Shown here: positions 22,837 to 34,608 of the stretch, piece after piece
How the letters are laid out: each line of letters begins with the position of its first letter
Numbering within the stretch: position 1 is the stretch's first letter
Assembly: GCF_016802725.1 (NCBI RefSeq)
Contig: NC_052666.1
Location: forward strand, 29,292,997 to 29,356,996
DNA: 64,000 bases
Reading direction: 5' to 3'
From: Solenopsis invicta
Lineage: Eukaryota; Arthropoda; Insecta; Hymenoptera; Formicidae
Position numbers and translations under genes: made by a program
Notes under the pieces: model-generated
Databases searched by the model: none
What the model saw: the letters and a program-made list of their open reading frames with translations, nothing else
Told to the model about the DNA's origin: nothing

Positions 22837-25357
22837 TTCTATGATTGCTGCAATCTAGTATAGCCAGAAAACATCTTAGTTTATTCAGAAATAATTCTTG
22901 CTAACAATGTATTAAAATAATGTATTTCTAATGCGCGAGAGAAGTTTTTCTTTACTTCTATTTAAATATAAAGACAAATTTTTTGACTGTAAAAATAGAA
23001 GAAAATGTAATACTTTGTAATAAACTGGGAAAACTTATTTAAGGAAATGTTATTATAATTGTTATAATAAAGTAATATGATCACATCATACTGTGAAAAT
23101 TTTGAAATCTAGACAAAATTATGAATTTAAATAAACGTAAAAGTTATGTTTTTGCTAAATGGCGCTATTTTTAATTTTTAAATTAAATTTAATTAAAAAC
23201 TTTAAATATATGTAATTTAGCTGTTCGTACATTTATGTAATTAAAATGGACACTTGTCGATTTTACAATATATGTATGTGATATTTTACAGCATGTGAGA
23301 CTTTCCCAGATAACAAAACGTGTCTCAGCAAAATCATGCAAATCTGTGACTACTTATAAGGCTGACAACTTGCCATATATTTGTCTTCAATTTCGAAGCG
23401 ACACGTAGACAACAATATACCTATTGCCAATAATTTAACGGTAAGTAGCATCAAAGTTATCTCGGCAAAATAGCAGCATTGTATGATTCTGTAGTCATTA
23501 TGGTAATAGCAAGAATTTTGATGATAACATGATGATTCAAAGTTTCCAACAAGTTGCTATTTAAAGTTGTCGTATTGACATCAAATGTCAACAAATGCAA
23601 AGATAGTTGCTGCAGTTCTGATAGCTTAATACAAATTGTGATGCAAGCAATATGCTATACAGACACGTTGCTATCTGAGATTATCTACAATAGTCTTGTT
23701 TCAACTTGCACGTACCTTATAAATAGCTTCGAAATATTTCACAAATTTATTCTTTACATATACTTCATTGTAATACAGCTCTGTCATATGATTCTTATAA
23801 TTTTTAATATAAAAAACATATAGTTTATAATAAACAAAATGTGTAACTTCAATTTGTACGTACAGTTTTCCGTATAGAGAAAGATAATTAATACAGAGAG
23901 AACGTGACAAAGGTTCTTGAGATACTACGAATAATTGCGTACATTTTCAACCCCACATGGTACATTGAAGTTAATGAGTTATTAACAACTTATAGCGACT
24001 CTTACTGGCGCAGCTGATACGTACCGTCGTGCTGTATTAATTATGATCTAAACTTGTCATTTGATGGAATTGTGGATGATTAAATATTTTAATATGTTGC
24101 TGTGCTCTCCCTCAGGGAAATACATCATGCTGGTCAAGGCAGTATTTATTATAAAAATTTACCGATCGATCGGTTCTCACATTTCTTAATACTAGTAATT
24201 AACGACTTGATAGACGTTCGTTCTTCCGCAATCTATATTTTTTGTCGGTATGCAAATGTCGTTGTTATGTGACAAATGTTGTCATCTTACCATTTGAATT
24301 CAAAATTAATTCTAACATGTTGCATTGTTCCCAGGAAATAAACTACACCTCACGGAAGCGTTTTACTCTGACTCTTGAGTTCCCCAACTACAAACGTAGT
24401 ATACGACGTGTTTAGTTACGTTTATTGGAATGGAATTATCGAATAAGAAATTCGACAGTGTCGACCTGCAAGGCTCTTGAAAAATCTAAAAATCACAATA
24501 AATTCCATTAATATTTTTCCTGATATAATTATCACAGTGAGTGATCCACAGATGAAACGTGATTTGGATCGAAAGGAATTAAGAGGCTTATATGTCAATA
24601 ATAGCAAAACAGAGATCACTTTGAACGATGACTTATATCAAGTTAAAAATAGTTAAACTTATTAAACACCAGAAGTTCATGGAGGTCACTTGGAATCTTA
24701 ACAGATATATATAAATAGATCAACTAAACAAGTCGTAATAGCATTTGAAGTAAATACATCTGTAGATCTATTCTTTGCGAAGAGCTCGATGTGTCAACAT
24801 TTATCGTGCTTGTTTACAGATTGAAAAGTGATTAAGGAAAGAACTGTGAGAAAGTTTTGTTACAGTGCAATGCCAGTTTATGATCATTAATGTGAAACAA
24901 TCTACCTTCTTTTAGCATTGTTTTAAACTTTACCTGACTTTATTCAAATCTGCTTTGCATATTTGACTTTCATCAAATCCGCTGTTAATAATTCTCTAAC
25001 GTGATAAACCTGAAGAGAATTAGTTATCGCAAAGACTTGAACTTCGTCGATATCAGTGAGTTCTTCCAATTAATAGACAAGTAAAAATAATTACATGATA
25101 ATTACAAGTGCAATTTAATAATATTTATTTATTATTTTTTATTTGTGTCTTCCGTGTTAATGTGTTTTTACATGTGTAAATGTATAGCATACACTTTTTT
25201 GTAAATTTTTTTTTTTATATAAAAGAATTTAATATTAAAAGTTTGTAAATATGGAAAGGGATGCAAAGTAAAAATCAGTTAATAAAGTGAAAATTTAGAC
25301 ATTTCTCTTTCTATATTATTGTTATTGTATATACCTCAATCAAAGGAAATATAACAA
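22837..25357. other. Upstream region of OR, copy 1 of duplication
   Basis: About 22870-23720 has no counterpart upstream of the second receptor (30921), where the similarity resumes only some 60 bp from the ATG. From about 23720 to 25000 it matches 31000-32400 closely. Several ORFs on both strands occur but none is kept intact in both copies, except a 51-codon stretch at 24108-24260. No gene is supported. Confidence 0.5.
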
Positions 25358-26760
25358 ATAAAATTTGAGAAAAAATCCATTTTTGCTTAAAAATATCTAA
25401 TTTATGATATCATTTCTCTAGTTATTATTGATAAAATGAGAAGAAAATATTCCACAGGTCTGTATGCAAAGTTGTATTACACAGTGGCACAAACAAATCC
25501 GGAACGAGACAAATTGCATTTTGTAGTTTTTGGACTGAGTACGAATCCGCTTTCCAAATTGCTCCATCACGTCACAATTTGAGAAAATTGGCAATTAAAG
25601 TTACAAAAAAGGATTATTTTTATTTTTATATTTTGTCATATTATAATTATGAAATATGATGTGATGGAGAAGTTCGACTGCAATCAAAATTAAGTATGTA
25701 GTTAGGATTTTCAACCCTTAAAAGAAATTTTTGGTGTCAGCTCTGATTGATAAGATATTCATATAGGCAGAAAGTAATTGCGGAAAGTTGTAAATTCGAT
25801 CATGACAATTCCTAAGCAACTTTCAATTAAATTTATTTCAACAACTTTATGTTTCTAAATTGTTGAATAGAAATTCGATGTCAAAGTTGAGAAATTCAAA
25901 ATGGCGGATTTTTATACAAGTAATACAAAATAAATCTGTAGTTATAAAATTATAATAGCTTCTTAATTTAAAAAAAGTAATAAGTAATTAAAAGTTATGA
26001 AAGCAGAATATTTGTTGAAGACCATTCTATAAGTAATAATACAACACGTATAATCACAAAGCAGTATAATTTAGTACTTAATAAATATTTAACACTAAAA
26101 TAAAGATTTTGAACAATATTAATTATATTAAAATACATTTTAATATATTAAATATTATATTGTTAATTATTTCAGACAAAACAGAAAAACAACATGCTTT
26201 TAGTCCATTTTGGATAAGATTCCGTTTATTATTATTTTGAAATTGTGGACATTAATAATGGTGATGATAATCTCTTTTCTTACATTTTTGTTTTACACCT
26301 CGCTCGGTAAAAAATATTTTATATATAATAATAATATACAGTTATATATAATTATACATATATTAAATATGTTCATATATATATGAAATTATATATAATA
26401 ATATATAATTTATGCATGATTTTTATATATAATTATATACAATTATGTATAATCGTATATAATTATGTATAATTATATATAATGACTACATGAAATTATG
26501 TGCAATCATTATACATGTATATAATTATGTATATTTTAATCAATATATAACAGAAAGTAACGCGGTAAATACGAGTCGGGCAAATATTTATAATATATTT
26601 TAGAATATATAGACATATTTAATGTATAATTATGAATAATTATGTACAATATAATTATGCATAACTAATCATATACGAAAAATTTTTTACCAGTCGAGAA
26701 TGTGCCATAGTTCAAATAAACATAAAAATATATACGAATAAATAAGTATATACATACACG
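25358..26760 (+). pseudogene. Broken SLC3A2-N-like mini-gene, copy 1
   Basis: This is the degraded twin of the mini-gene at 32634-33214. The start codon position reads ATA (25358-25360), and the first exon (to 25457, same GTCTGT donor) has stops where the twin is open. Exon 2 begins after TTTCAG at 26176. It keeps SPFWIRFRLLLF, then has TGA in place of the tryptophan codon. About 390 bp of AT-rich sequence with short inverted ends (GGTAAAAAAT) separates the remaining exon 2 tail (from about 26698, GAATGTGCCATAG). It cannot encode the protein made by the twin. Confidence 0.65.
26303..26697. repeat. AT-rich insertion with short inverted ends
   Basis: Begins CTCGGTAAAAAATATTTT and ends with the inverse of ACTGGTAAAAAATTTTT. 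It splits exon 2 of the broken mini-gene relative to its twin at 33033-33214. Inside, ATAATTATA words repeat many times. A small non-autonomous element is likely. Confidence 0.5.
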
Positions 26761-26770
26761 CATACACATA

Positions 26771-26774
<4 letters not shown>

Positions 26775-26810
<36 letters not shown>
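26775..26810. repeat. (TA)n microsatellite
   Basis: An uninterrupted run of TA dinucleotides. Confidence 0.9.
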
Positions 26811-26813
<3 letters not shown>

Positions 26814-27370
26814 GTCACAACAATAAAAAGTTGTTACAAAAAAAATATAATTTACTAAAATCAATATTGATCAAACAACAAGTTTTTTAGGATTTTTAAT
26901 AAATTTAATTAATAAGAATTAAACAAAAATAAATAAATAAATAAAAGTCGCAAGAAGGAAATAAATTTTCAGCGAGAAGAAAATAAAATTTAAAACTTAC
27001 GCAACAACCGCGGTTTACTTTTATTAGCCTACATAATTTTAACTTTTAACAATCTTAAGTGTACCAAACTTTATGTGATTTTGATTTTTAATAAGATTTT
27101 AATTAATTTACTCTCAAATAAAATTTCACCAATCATAGAAAATTTTCTTCTAGATTTTCCAATTTATCTGTTTTAACATAAAAAATACAATTTTTAAGTT
27201 TGATACACTTCAATTATTATGGATTTTTTAAATATATTAATATATGTTAGACAATTATATTGTTAGATAATTTATATTCTAATGAAAGAGTATGTTCTTG
27301 GTTCATATAATGGTTATAATAGTAACATGCACTGTGCTATTGTTAAGATTTAAGTCTTCATCGTTTTCCT
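26811..27370. other. Junction of the two duplication copies
   Basis: AT-rich. It matches 33230-33530 and, from 27139, also 20728-20870. These matches place the joint between copy 1 and copy 2 of the tandem duplication near here. No gene is seen. Confidence 0.5.
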
Positions 27371-27894
27371 TTAAGATTGTTGCAAAATATTAAATGCAGA
27401 ATAAGATGTTTTAAGGATCTAGAAAAAAAGTAAGATAATATAAATTACACGCCATATTGAACATTGAATACTTAAGAAATAATATTCATCTTAGTACTGA
27501 CATTAGCATAAGATTCCAGTGACAATGTGACTAAGAAGCTACTGGTAAATTTTATAGGTCTTGCGCTACGCCTCATAATCATCAGTAAATCTTTTTGTTC
27601 GCTAATTGTCAATAATATCCACTCCATTTTATACACCGCTTCACTCAAACCAATACTCTGCATAAATAAAAAAATAATTAATATAAAATATATCACTATA
27701 TATATATATATATATACAGGGTGTTCGATAATGGTTGTCCCCACGTTTTACCATAGGAGTACGCATTTGTAATTTCTCATATAATAATATGTTAGAAATA
27801 TATATCCGTCGATAAATCATGCTCCTATGGTAAAACGTGAGTACAACCATTATCGAACACCCTGTATATATATATGTATGTATATATATATATA

Positions 27895-27930
<36 letters not shown>

Positions 27931-29152
27931 TAATATTTATAATTGTAAAAGGAATGTGCCACACAAATACATGTTTCGGTAATATAAACTTCTGTCTGTA
28001 TAAATTTTTTGTATATGTAAAGAAACAGAAAGTTTTAACTACCTTAAGTATAATTTCGTTTCCAGCCCAACAATACACATAAATTTGCACAAACATGCAA
28101 GCTGTATAAACACCTAACCTCATAAAGGCTGTAACTGTTTTATGAGAAGATAAATAGAATACACTTGTACATAACACTAATATGCTGGCAAAAAATTGTA
28201 CAAAGAGTATTTGGCTAAATATCTCATTGACCATTTTGGCTAATCTAAAAATATACGCTTATTATATACTGTAAATTGTACAAACAACATATAAATTATT
28301 CTAAAGATATATATACAAAAAAACATGTAATAATTTTTTTAACTTCTTCACAAACCTAATTATATATATATGATAATAGATATTTTCTGATAATCTATTT
28401 GTTTTATTTGTCGCTCTGTTTAATACATTTTTGTAAACTTCTTGTTTTTCATTAGACTCTATCACTTTCCGAAGACGACATATAAGAATGTCAAATTGTG
28501 CGCATATTTGTAGACAAAATCCTAATATCACAGTTTCCGTAGCGATGTTTACGGATGTACCAAAAAACAGAGCTAATATTTGTTGAAGGGATGTAAGCCA
28601 CAATAGAAAAGTTGAAGTATAATCGTATGGTATCCATGCTCTAACAGGCAATTCACCTTGTACTAATACAGTGAACAAAAATCCTATTGTACCAACAATT
28701 AAAGAACTCGATGCCAAGACCAAATAATTTATGGTGATTGACCTGTGTACGCAAAGTTCCATCCAGAGTTACAATCAGGATTGGAAAAGTTATTTTGTAA
28801 AAGTAATTAGTTACAGTTACAGTTTTTTTCTTTCACAAAATAACTAATTACAGCTACGAGTTACTAACTTTGACGAGTAACCCGTTACAATTGCAGTTAT
28901 TGAAAAAGTAATGCGTAGTTACTTTTTAGTTACTTTACTGTTAATTTTTTGTAATATTTTAATGCATTACTCTACACACACACGCACACGCGCGCGCGCG
29001 TGTATGTGTGTGTACGTTTTTAATAATGCTCATGAACGTTGCAAGCCTTAAGTAGAATACGTCTAGGAGCGAAATCCGTATGCTCAACATCACAGCGTCC
29101 CTAAATTTGACAACATGTTTTAATACAAATAAAATAATTTAATAATGTTATA

Positions 29153-29201
<49 letters not shown>

Positions 29202-30322
29202 ATAACATTATTAAATTATTTTATTCGTATTAAAATATGTTTTCAAATCATACTGTGATGTACGGATTTGGCTCCTAGACGCATTTCACTTAACGCTTGC
29301 AATGTTCGTGAGCATTATTAGTTCTTATTTAATATTCGATAAACGACAAGGATGAAATGATTCTAATTGTAAGAATGTTGTGAGTGTATTGTGGAACACA
29401 CTCTAATGATTTCTCTTAATGAATAATGTTGCAGCGGCCGATTTCTGGCAACTTTGTATAGATAGTGTATTTAATACACAGCAGTGTACTATATTTACTT
29501 ATTATCAATAAATAGTTAGCAGTTGATTATGATATTTTCTTATCTTCAGATGTAACTTTACATTAAATTGATAATAAGTTTGAAATATGTAAAGTAATGG
29601 TAAAAGTAACAATTATTTTAGTTACCAGTTACTAAAAAAAGTGTAATTAAGTTATAATTACAAATGGAAAAAAGTAACGAAGAGGGGACTGTAACTGTAA
29701 CTTTATTATAACCCAGTAAACAGAAATGGATTGAAAATTTGTAATCCATTTTAATTCATTTGAATACATTTTGGATTAAAAGATAGCAAGTCATTTCAAT
29801 CATATGTCAATAATTAAAATGGATTGGATAACCCGTGAAAACTTTTTTTACATAAGAAAATAAAATAAAATAAAAATTACTTTATTTCAATCCCGTTTCA
29901 TAGATTAAAATGAATTATATGGTCTACATAACTTTTTAAAATTGAAAAAAAAATGGAAATCCAGTAATTTCAATCTCACTTTATGCATTAAAATGGATTC
30001 AAGGAATTTTTAAACTTTAATTGGATAGAAATGGATTCGTATGGTCATTATCAAATCCAACTTCTTGACTTTTTGAATCTATTTCTATCCATTTTTAATA
30101 TTTTGGATCTATTTCTGTTTGCTAGGAAGTAACGAGTTATTTCTCATCCCTGAATATAATTAATATAAATGTAATTAATATAAATAATATTAATATAATA
30201 TTAATATTAATATAATTAATATAAATATAATTAATATAAATAATATAAATGTTTTGATCCTAATAAATTTTTGGAAAAAATTAATATGTACATTATTATC
30301 TTAATTCATAAATATATATATA

Positions 30323-30368
<46 letters not shown>

Positions 30369-30921
30369 ACAAAGATTTAATTTAATAAGTTTGATAATAT
30401 GAAATAACGATTTAAAATGAGAGATTTTTTCGACAATCATCTTGATTACATTCTCTTTTTTACGTTTAATCTACATTTGATCGTTATCAATAATAAATAA
30501 GAGAGATTGCAAACAAATTTTTTAAAATAACTATTAAATCGGTATTTCTAAATACTTGCCTAATTAAATGATCGTATTTCATTTGAATATTAATCTCTTC
30601 TTCGTTGCAGGCTTTGCATGGTTTCTCTTGCAACATTATAATCAAGCTGATGATTCTACCACGGCGGATTGTGACAATAACTGCTTTACAGTATACGGCA
30701 ACAATCGAAAGAAATATTGACACATTCATAGTAAAGTCATGTACATTGTCAACAATAAAAATGATATCGATCAATTGAGTAAGCAGCAAAAAGGTCAACA
30801 GATACAGCGAAAAGATGTTAAGTACGCTGTACAAGCATTTGGAGCATTTCGAAGACCATTTCGTCGGTCGCCATACACCACTGATGGCGTAAAATAAAAA
30901 ATTGAGAGCAAATATTTGCAT
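27371..30921 (-). CDS. Odorant receptor, complete, five exons (384 aa), GC-AG intron 1
   Basis: Minus-strand exons 30921-30560, 28742-28356, 28244-28043, 27657-27502 and 27418-27371 give 384 residues, MQIFALNFLFYAISG to NILQQS. It is a close paralogue of the receptor at 20992-22836, sharing KPCKACNEEEINIQMKYD, LPVRAWIPYDY, CWAGNEIILK and the GC donor AG|GCAAGT at the end of exon 1. An upstream in-frame ATG exists at 30972, but the start at 30921 matches all paralogues. The C-terminus is two residues longer than in the twin because its stop codon reads CAA here. Intron 1 is 1817 bp against 362 bp in the twin, owing to nested repeats, and intron 3 carries a MITE. No frame break is seen. Confidence 0.9.
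27717..27864. mobile_element. MITE with about 45-bp inverted ends, TA target
   Basis: The 148-bp element starts CAGGGTGTTCGATAATGGTT and ends with its inverse. The two arms stay nearly complementary for about 45 bp (both contain CCTATGGTAAAACGT in opposite sense). It is flanked by TA repeats, so the TA duplication cannot be proven, but ends and target fit a Tc1/mariner-derived MITE. It lies in intron 3 of the receptor at 27371-30921 and is absent from the twin. Confidence 0.85.
27865..27925. repeat. (TA)n / (CATA)n microsatellite
   Basis: TA runs and about seven CATA units next to the MITE. Confidence 0.85.
29015..29340. repeat. Long palindrome around an (AT)n core
   Basis: Arms of about 130 bp at 29020-29150 and 29200-29335 are inverted copies, for example TAATAATGCTCATGAACGTT against the inverse of AACGTTCGTGAGC-type sequence on the right, and CGTCTAGGAGC in both. 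The core is an uninterrupted (AT)n tract of over 40 bp, so the locus could form a cruciform. Confidence 0.8.
29713..30128. mobile_element. Nested MITE, about 415 bp
   Basis: Left end CCCAGTAAACAGAAATGGAT and the inverse of the right end (CCTAGCAAACAGAAATAGAT) agree at most positions. It interrupts the GTTAC-rich right end of the outer element, so it inserted later. Internal TGGATT words recur. No coding capacity. Confidence 0.65.
30325..30366. repeat. (AT)n microsatellite
   Basis: AT dinucleotide run in OR intron 1, with further imperfect TAATATAA repeats at 30155-30250. Confidence 0.85.
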
Positions 30922-32633
30922 TTCTACGATTACTTCTTGTGCTTCTGTTTTAACCTGTATATAATACTGCATATATGTATATAATCATAAATAGCTTCGA
31001 GAGATTTTTATATATTAATTTTTTACATATATTCTATTGTAATACAGTTCTATATAAGTCGTATTATTCTTATAATTTTTAATATAAAAAACATATAGTT
31101 TATAATAAACAAAATGTGTAACTTCAATTCGTACGTACAGTATTCCGTATTGAGGAAGATAATTACAGAGAGAAAGGTTCGTACGACAAAGGTTCTTGAG
31201 ATACTACGAATAAATGCATACATTTTCAACCCCACATGGCACATTGAAGTTAATGAGTTATTAACAACTTATAGCGACTCTTACTGGCGCAGCTGATATG
31301 TTCCGTCGTGCTGTATTAATTATGACAATCTTGCCATTTGATGGAATTGTGGATGATTAAATATTTTAATGTGTTGCTGTGCTCTCCCTCAGGGAAATAC
31401 ATCATGCTTGTCAAGGCAGTATTTATAAAAATCTACCAGTCGAGAGGTTCTCACAATTCTTAATACTAGTAATTAACAACTTAATAGACGTCCGTTCTAC
31501 CGCAACCTATATTTTTTGTCGGTATGCAAATGTCGTTATTATGTGACAAATGTTGTCATCTTACCATTTGAATTGAGGAAAATTAATTCTAGCGTATTGC
31601 ATTGTTCCCAGGAAATAAAGTACACCTCGTGGAAGCGTTTCACTCTGACTCTTGAGTTCCCCAACTACAAACGTAATATACGACGTGTTCAGTTACGTTT
31701 ATTGAAATGGAATTATCGAATAAGAAACTCGACAGTGTCGACCTACAAAACTCTTGAAAAATCAAGAAATCATAATAATAAATTTCATTAAAATTCTTCC
31801 TAATATAATTACCACAGTGAGTGAATCCACAGATGAAAGATAATTTGGATCTGAAGAAATTAAGAGGCTTATATGTCAATAATAGCAAAGCAGAGATTAC
31901 TTTGAACGATGACTTATATCAACGATGACTTATATTAAAAATAGTTAAACTAATTAAAAACCAGATGTTCATGGAGGTCACTTGGAATCATTACAGATGC
32001 ATACGTACCAACGGTCCGAGTATATCGCAATAACATCGGTAGTAAATATGTCTGTAGATCTATTCTTTGCGAAGAGCCCGATGTGTCAACATTTATTGTG
32101 TTTGTTTACAGACTGAAAAGTGAAGTGAGAAAAGTGAAAGAGAAATTTTTGTTATAGTGCAATCCATTTTATAATCATTAATGTGAAACAATATAGATTT
32201 TTCTAAAATTGTTTTAAACTTTATATGATTTTCTGGATTTTCATCGAATCTGTCAATAATTTTTTTTTAGCGTAGTAAACCTAAAGAGAATTAGTTATAG
32301 CAAAGACTTGAACTTCCTCGATATCAGTGCGTTCTTCCAATTGATAGACAAGTAAGAATAAGCACATGATAATAATTGCACGTGCAATCTAATTAATGTT
32401 ATTTATTATTCTTTATTTGTATGTTTTTTGCATTAATGTGGTTTTACATGTATACATGTATGTATAATATATCTATTTTTTGTAAAACCTTTTCTAAAAA
32501 AATCTTATATCAACAGGCTCGTAAATATGGAAAGAGATGCAAAGTGATAATCAATTAACAAGTGTTAAAATTTAGACGTGTCTCTCTACATTTTTGTGTT
32601 ATCCTTTATATATCAAGCAAAAGAATATAACAA
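30922..32633. other. Divergent intergenic region, copy 2 of duplication
   Basis: Lies between the minus-strand receptor and the plus-strand mini-gene and should hold both promoters. It matches 23720-25350 in copy 1. The ORF at 31516-31791 is not preserved in copy 1 and shows no recognisable domain. No further gene is supported. Confidence 0.5.
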
Positions 32634-33214
32634 ATGGAATTTCAGGAAAAATCCGCTTTTGCTCAAAAACATCCAGTTTATGATACCATTCCACTAATTA
32701 TTATTGATAAAACGGAAAAAAAATATTCCACAGGTCTGTATGTAAAGCTTTATTATTTATATCATCTATTTATGTTATTTTACTTTTTTTCGTAAAAGTA
32801 ATACAAATGTGTAATTATAAAAATTTAGTACCTTTTTAATTTGAAAAAAGTAATAATTAAAAGTTATGAAAGCAGAATATTTGTCACAGACCATTCTATA
32901 AGTAATAATACAATATGTATATACATATTGCTGTATTGAGTTTTCAATGAATATTTAATATTTAACTCCAAAAAAGAAACCTTCGAACAATATTGATTAT
33001 ATTAAAATACATGAAATATTATGTTGTTTCAGATAAGACAGAGAGTCAAAAATATTATGTTTCTAGTCCATTTTGGATGAAATTTCGTTTATTATTATTT
33101 TGGACATTGTGGGCTGCATTAATAATGACGATCATAATCTCCTTTCTCACATACTTTTGTTTTACACCCCGAATGTGCCATAGCTCATATAAATATAAAA
33201 ATATACACAAATAA
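32634..33214 (+). CDS. Small single-pass membrane protein, SLC3A2 N-terminus-like (93 aa)
   Basis: Two exons, 32634-32733 and 33033-33214, joined ACAG|GTCTGT to TTTCAG|AT in phase 1, give 93 residues from MEFQEKSAFAQKHPVYD to NIHK. Residues 1-43 are hydrophilic. Then comes SPFWMKFRLLLFWTLW and a strongly hydrophobic stretch (about residues 53-78) ending CFTPRMCH, and a short basic tail. The PFWxKxRLLLFWxLWxAL pattern resembles what I recall of the N-terminal cytoplasmic/membrane segment of SLC3A2 (CD98 heavy chain), the type II subunit of amino-acid exchangers; no extracellular glycosidase-like domain follows. It may be a gene fragment, a free-standing regulatory microprotein, or chance similarity. 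Its twin at 25358 is broken, which argues for weak constraint. Confidence 0.45.
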
Positions 33215-34608
33215 GTAAGTATACATATTATGTCACAAAAATTAAAATGTATAATATGTGTCCTCTCGTTACAAAAAAAAGTATAATTTATTAAAATCAT
33301 TACATTTTATCACGCAATTAATTAGCAATCAATATTGATCAAAGTACAGGTTTTTTGGAATTCTTAATAAAAATTAATAAGAATTTAATTAATTTGTTCT
33401 GCAATAAAATTTCACCAATTGTAAAGAATTTTCTTCCGGATTTTTCAATTCATTTGTTTCTACATAAAATACTACAATTTTTAATTATTATGGGATTTAT
33501 TAATATATTAATATATATTTTTAATTTGTATGTGTTTCAGCAAATACACATCATCTCGTAAGATAAAAATGCAATGGCGCATGATAATTTAGATTATTAT
33601 ATATTTATTATATATTCGTGCTTCACACTCTTCATAATAACAATAGTAATATCAAAATTAACCATATGTGGTAAACAAGAAATACAATACATTCAGCTAA
33701 CAGAAAAGTTCCTTGTTTTAAACAAATTGTTATACATTTCTATTATATGTTACATATATTACTGCAGTGCAATTTTACAGCAGAATATAGCTTTATAAAT
33801 ACTCTAATATTTACTTTTTATTTATAATACAATGTATATAATGTTATAAGTTCAGAAAATTTTGTAAATATGATTTGTGTATAATTTTTTATTTGATTTC
33901 AAGAAATGTAATAATTAAAAAATTCAAAATAGCGCACGCGCGAGCGTTTATGATAAAGGGTATAATCAAGATAATGCCATAAATGTTTTAAAGGATCTTT
34001 CGATTGGTTAATTATAAAATTCTCTGTTCTGATAAATTAATCGAATGTTTAGAAGCATTTGTAGTGTCTGATGTATTACAGCCGAAATAAGTAAATTGCA
34101 TTTCTTTTGTTCTTTTTTAAAAATATATTAAATGTAACGATTTTACCCAGCTGTAGCATTTTTTATAATAGCAAGATTTAATTTCACTTCATTTCACACA
34201 TTTTACTTAACATTAATATAATTTACATAATAAAAATTAAATACTTATATAATAAAAATTAAATTATCTCACATGCACACATACATTTTAGTTTATACTT
34301 TACTGATAACATTATAAAATTTTATATACCATGTAAAAATAATTACATATGATAAATTACGTTTGAAAATTCTTTCTCTTTTTTTCTCCTTATTTCAATC
34401 CTAAAATTTAATTAAGTCCTAATTATTATTATTTCAATTTTTTAATTTCCATAGAAAATTTTATTTCATTACAATCATACGCATGAAATAATATCTCATA
34501 TGTATGAAGATTAATTTTTAAACATTTTCTATTAAAATTTATTATATACCAATATTCTATTTAATAATTAATTTCTGACAATACAATAGACCACTTACGT
34601 TACAGAAA
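33215..34608. other. Spacer between duplication and COG3
   Basis: 33220-33530 is the far end of duplication copy 2. The rest is AT-rich. An ORF at 33574-33798 would encode a hydrophobic 74-residue peptide, but it has no recognisable family or second copy. The COG3 3' UTR should end here on the minus strand. Confidence 0.5.

Larger units (their letters stand above)
28770..30155. mobile_element. Composite transposon nest in OR intron 1
   Basis: The outer ends are inverted and similar: CAGGATTGGAAAAGTTATTT on the left, and on the right the inverse of CAGGGATGAGAAATAACTCG. Both are followed inward by many GTTACAGTTAC words. Inside lie a second element (29713-30128) and a long palindrome (about 29015-29340). 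No ORF with transposase features is seen, so the outer element is non-autonomous. It accounts for most of the extra length of this intron against the paralogue. Confidence 0.65.

Noticed and set aside
30922..30972. Upstream ATG giving the OR at 27371-30921 a 17-residue longer N-terminus
   Set aside because: All paralogues begin at the MQI(L/F) methionine, and the extra part is not conserved.
31516..31791. 91-residue plus-strand ORF in the duplicated spacer
   Set aside because: Copy 1 at about 24240-24520 does not keep the frame, so no selection for this product is seen. A weak resemblance of NKVHLVEAF to maltase motifs was judged too short to use.
33574..33798. 74-residue hydrophobic ORF
   Set aside because: AT-rich sequence favours hydrophobic codons; no family, splice support or second copy.
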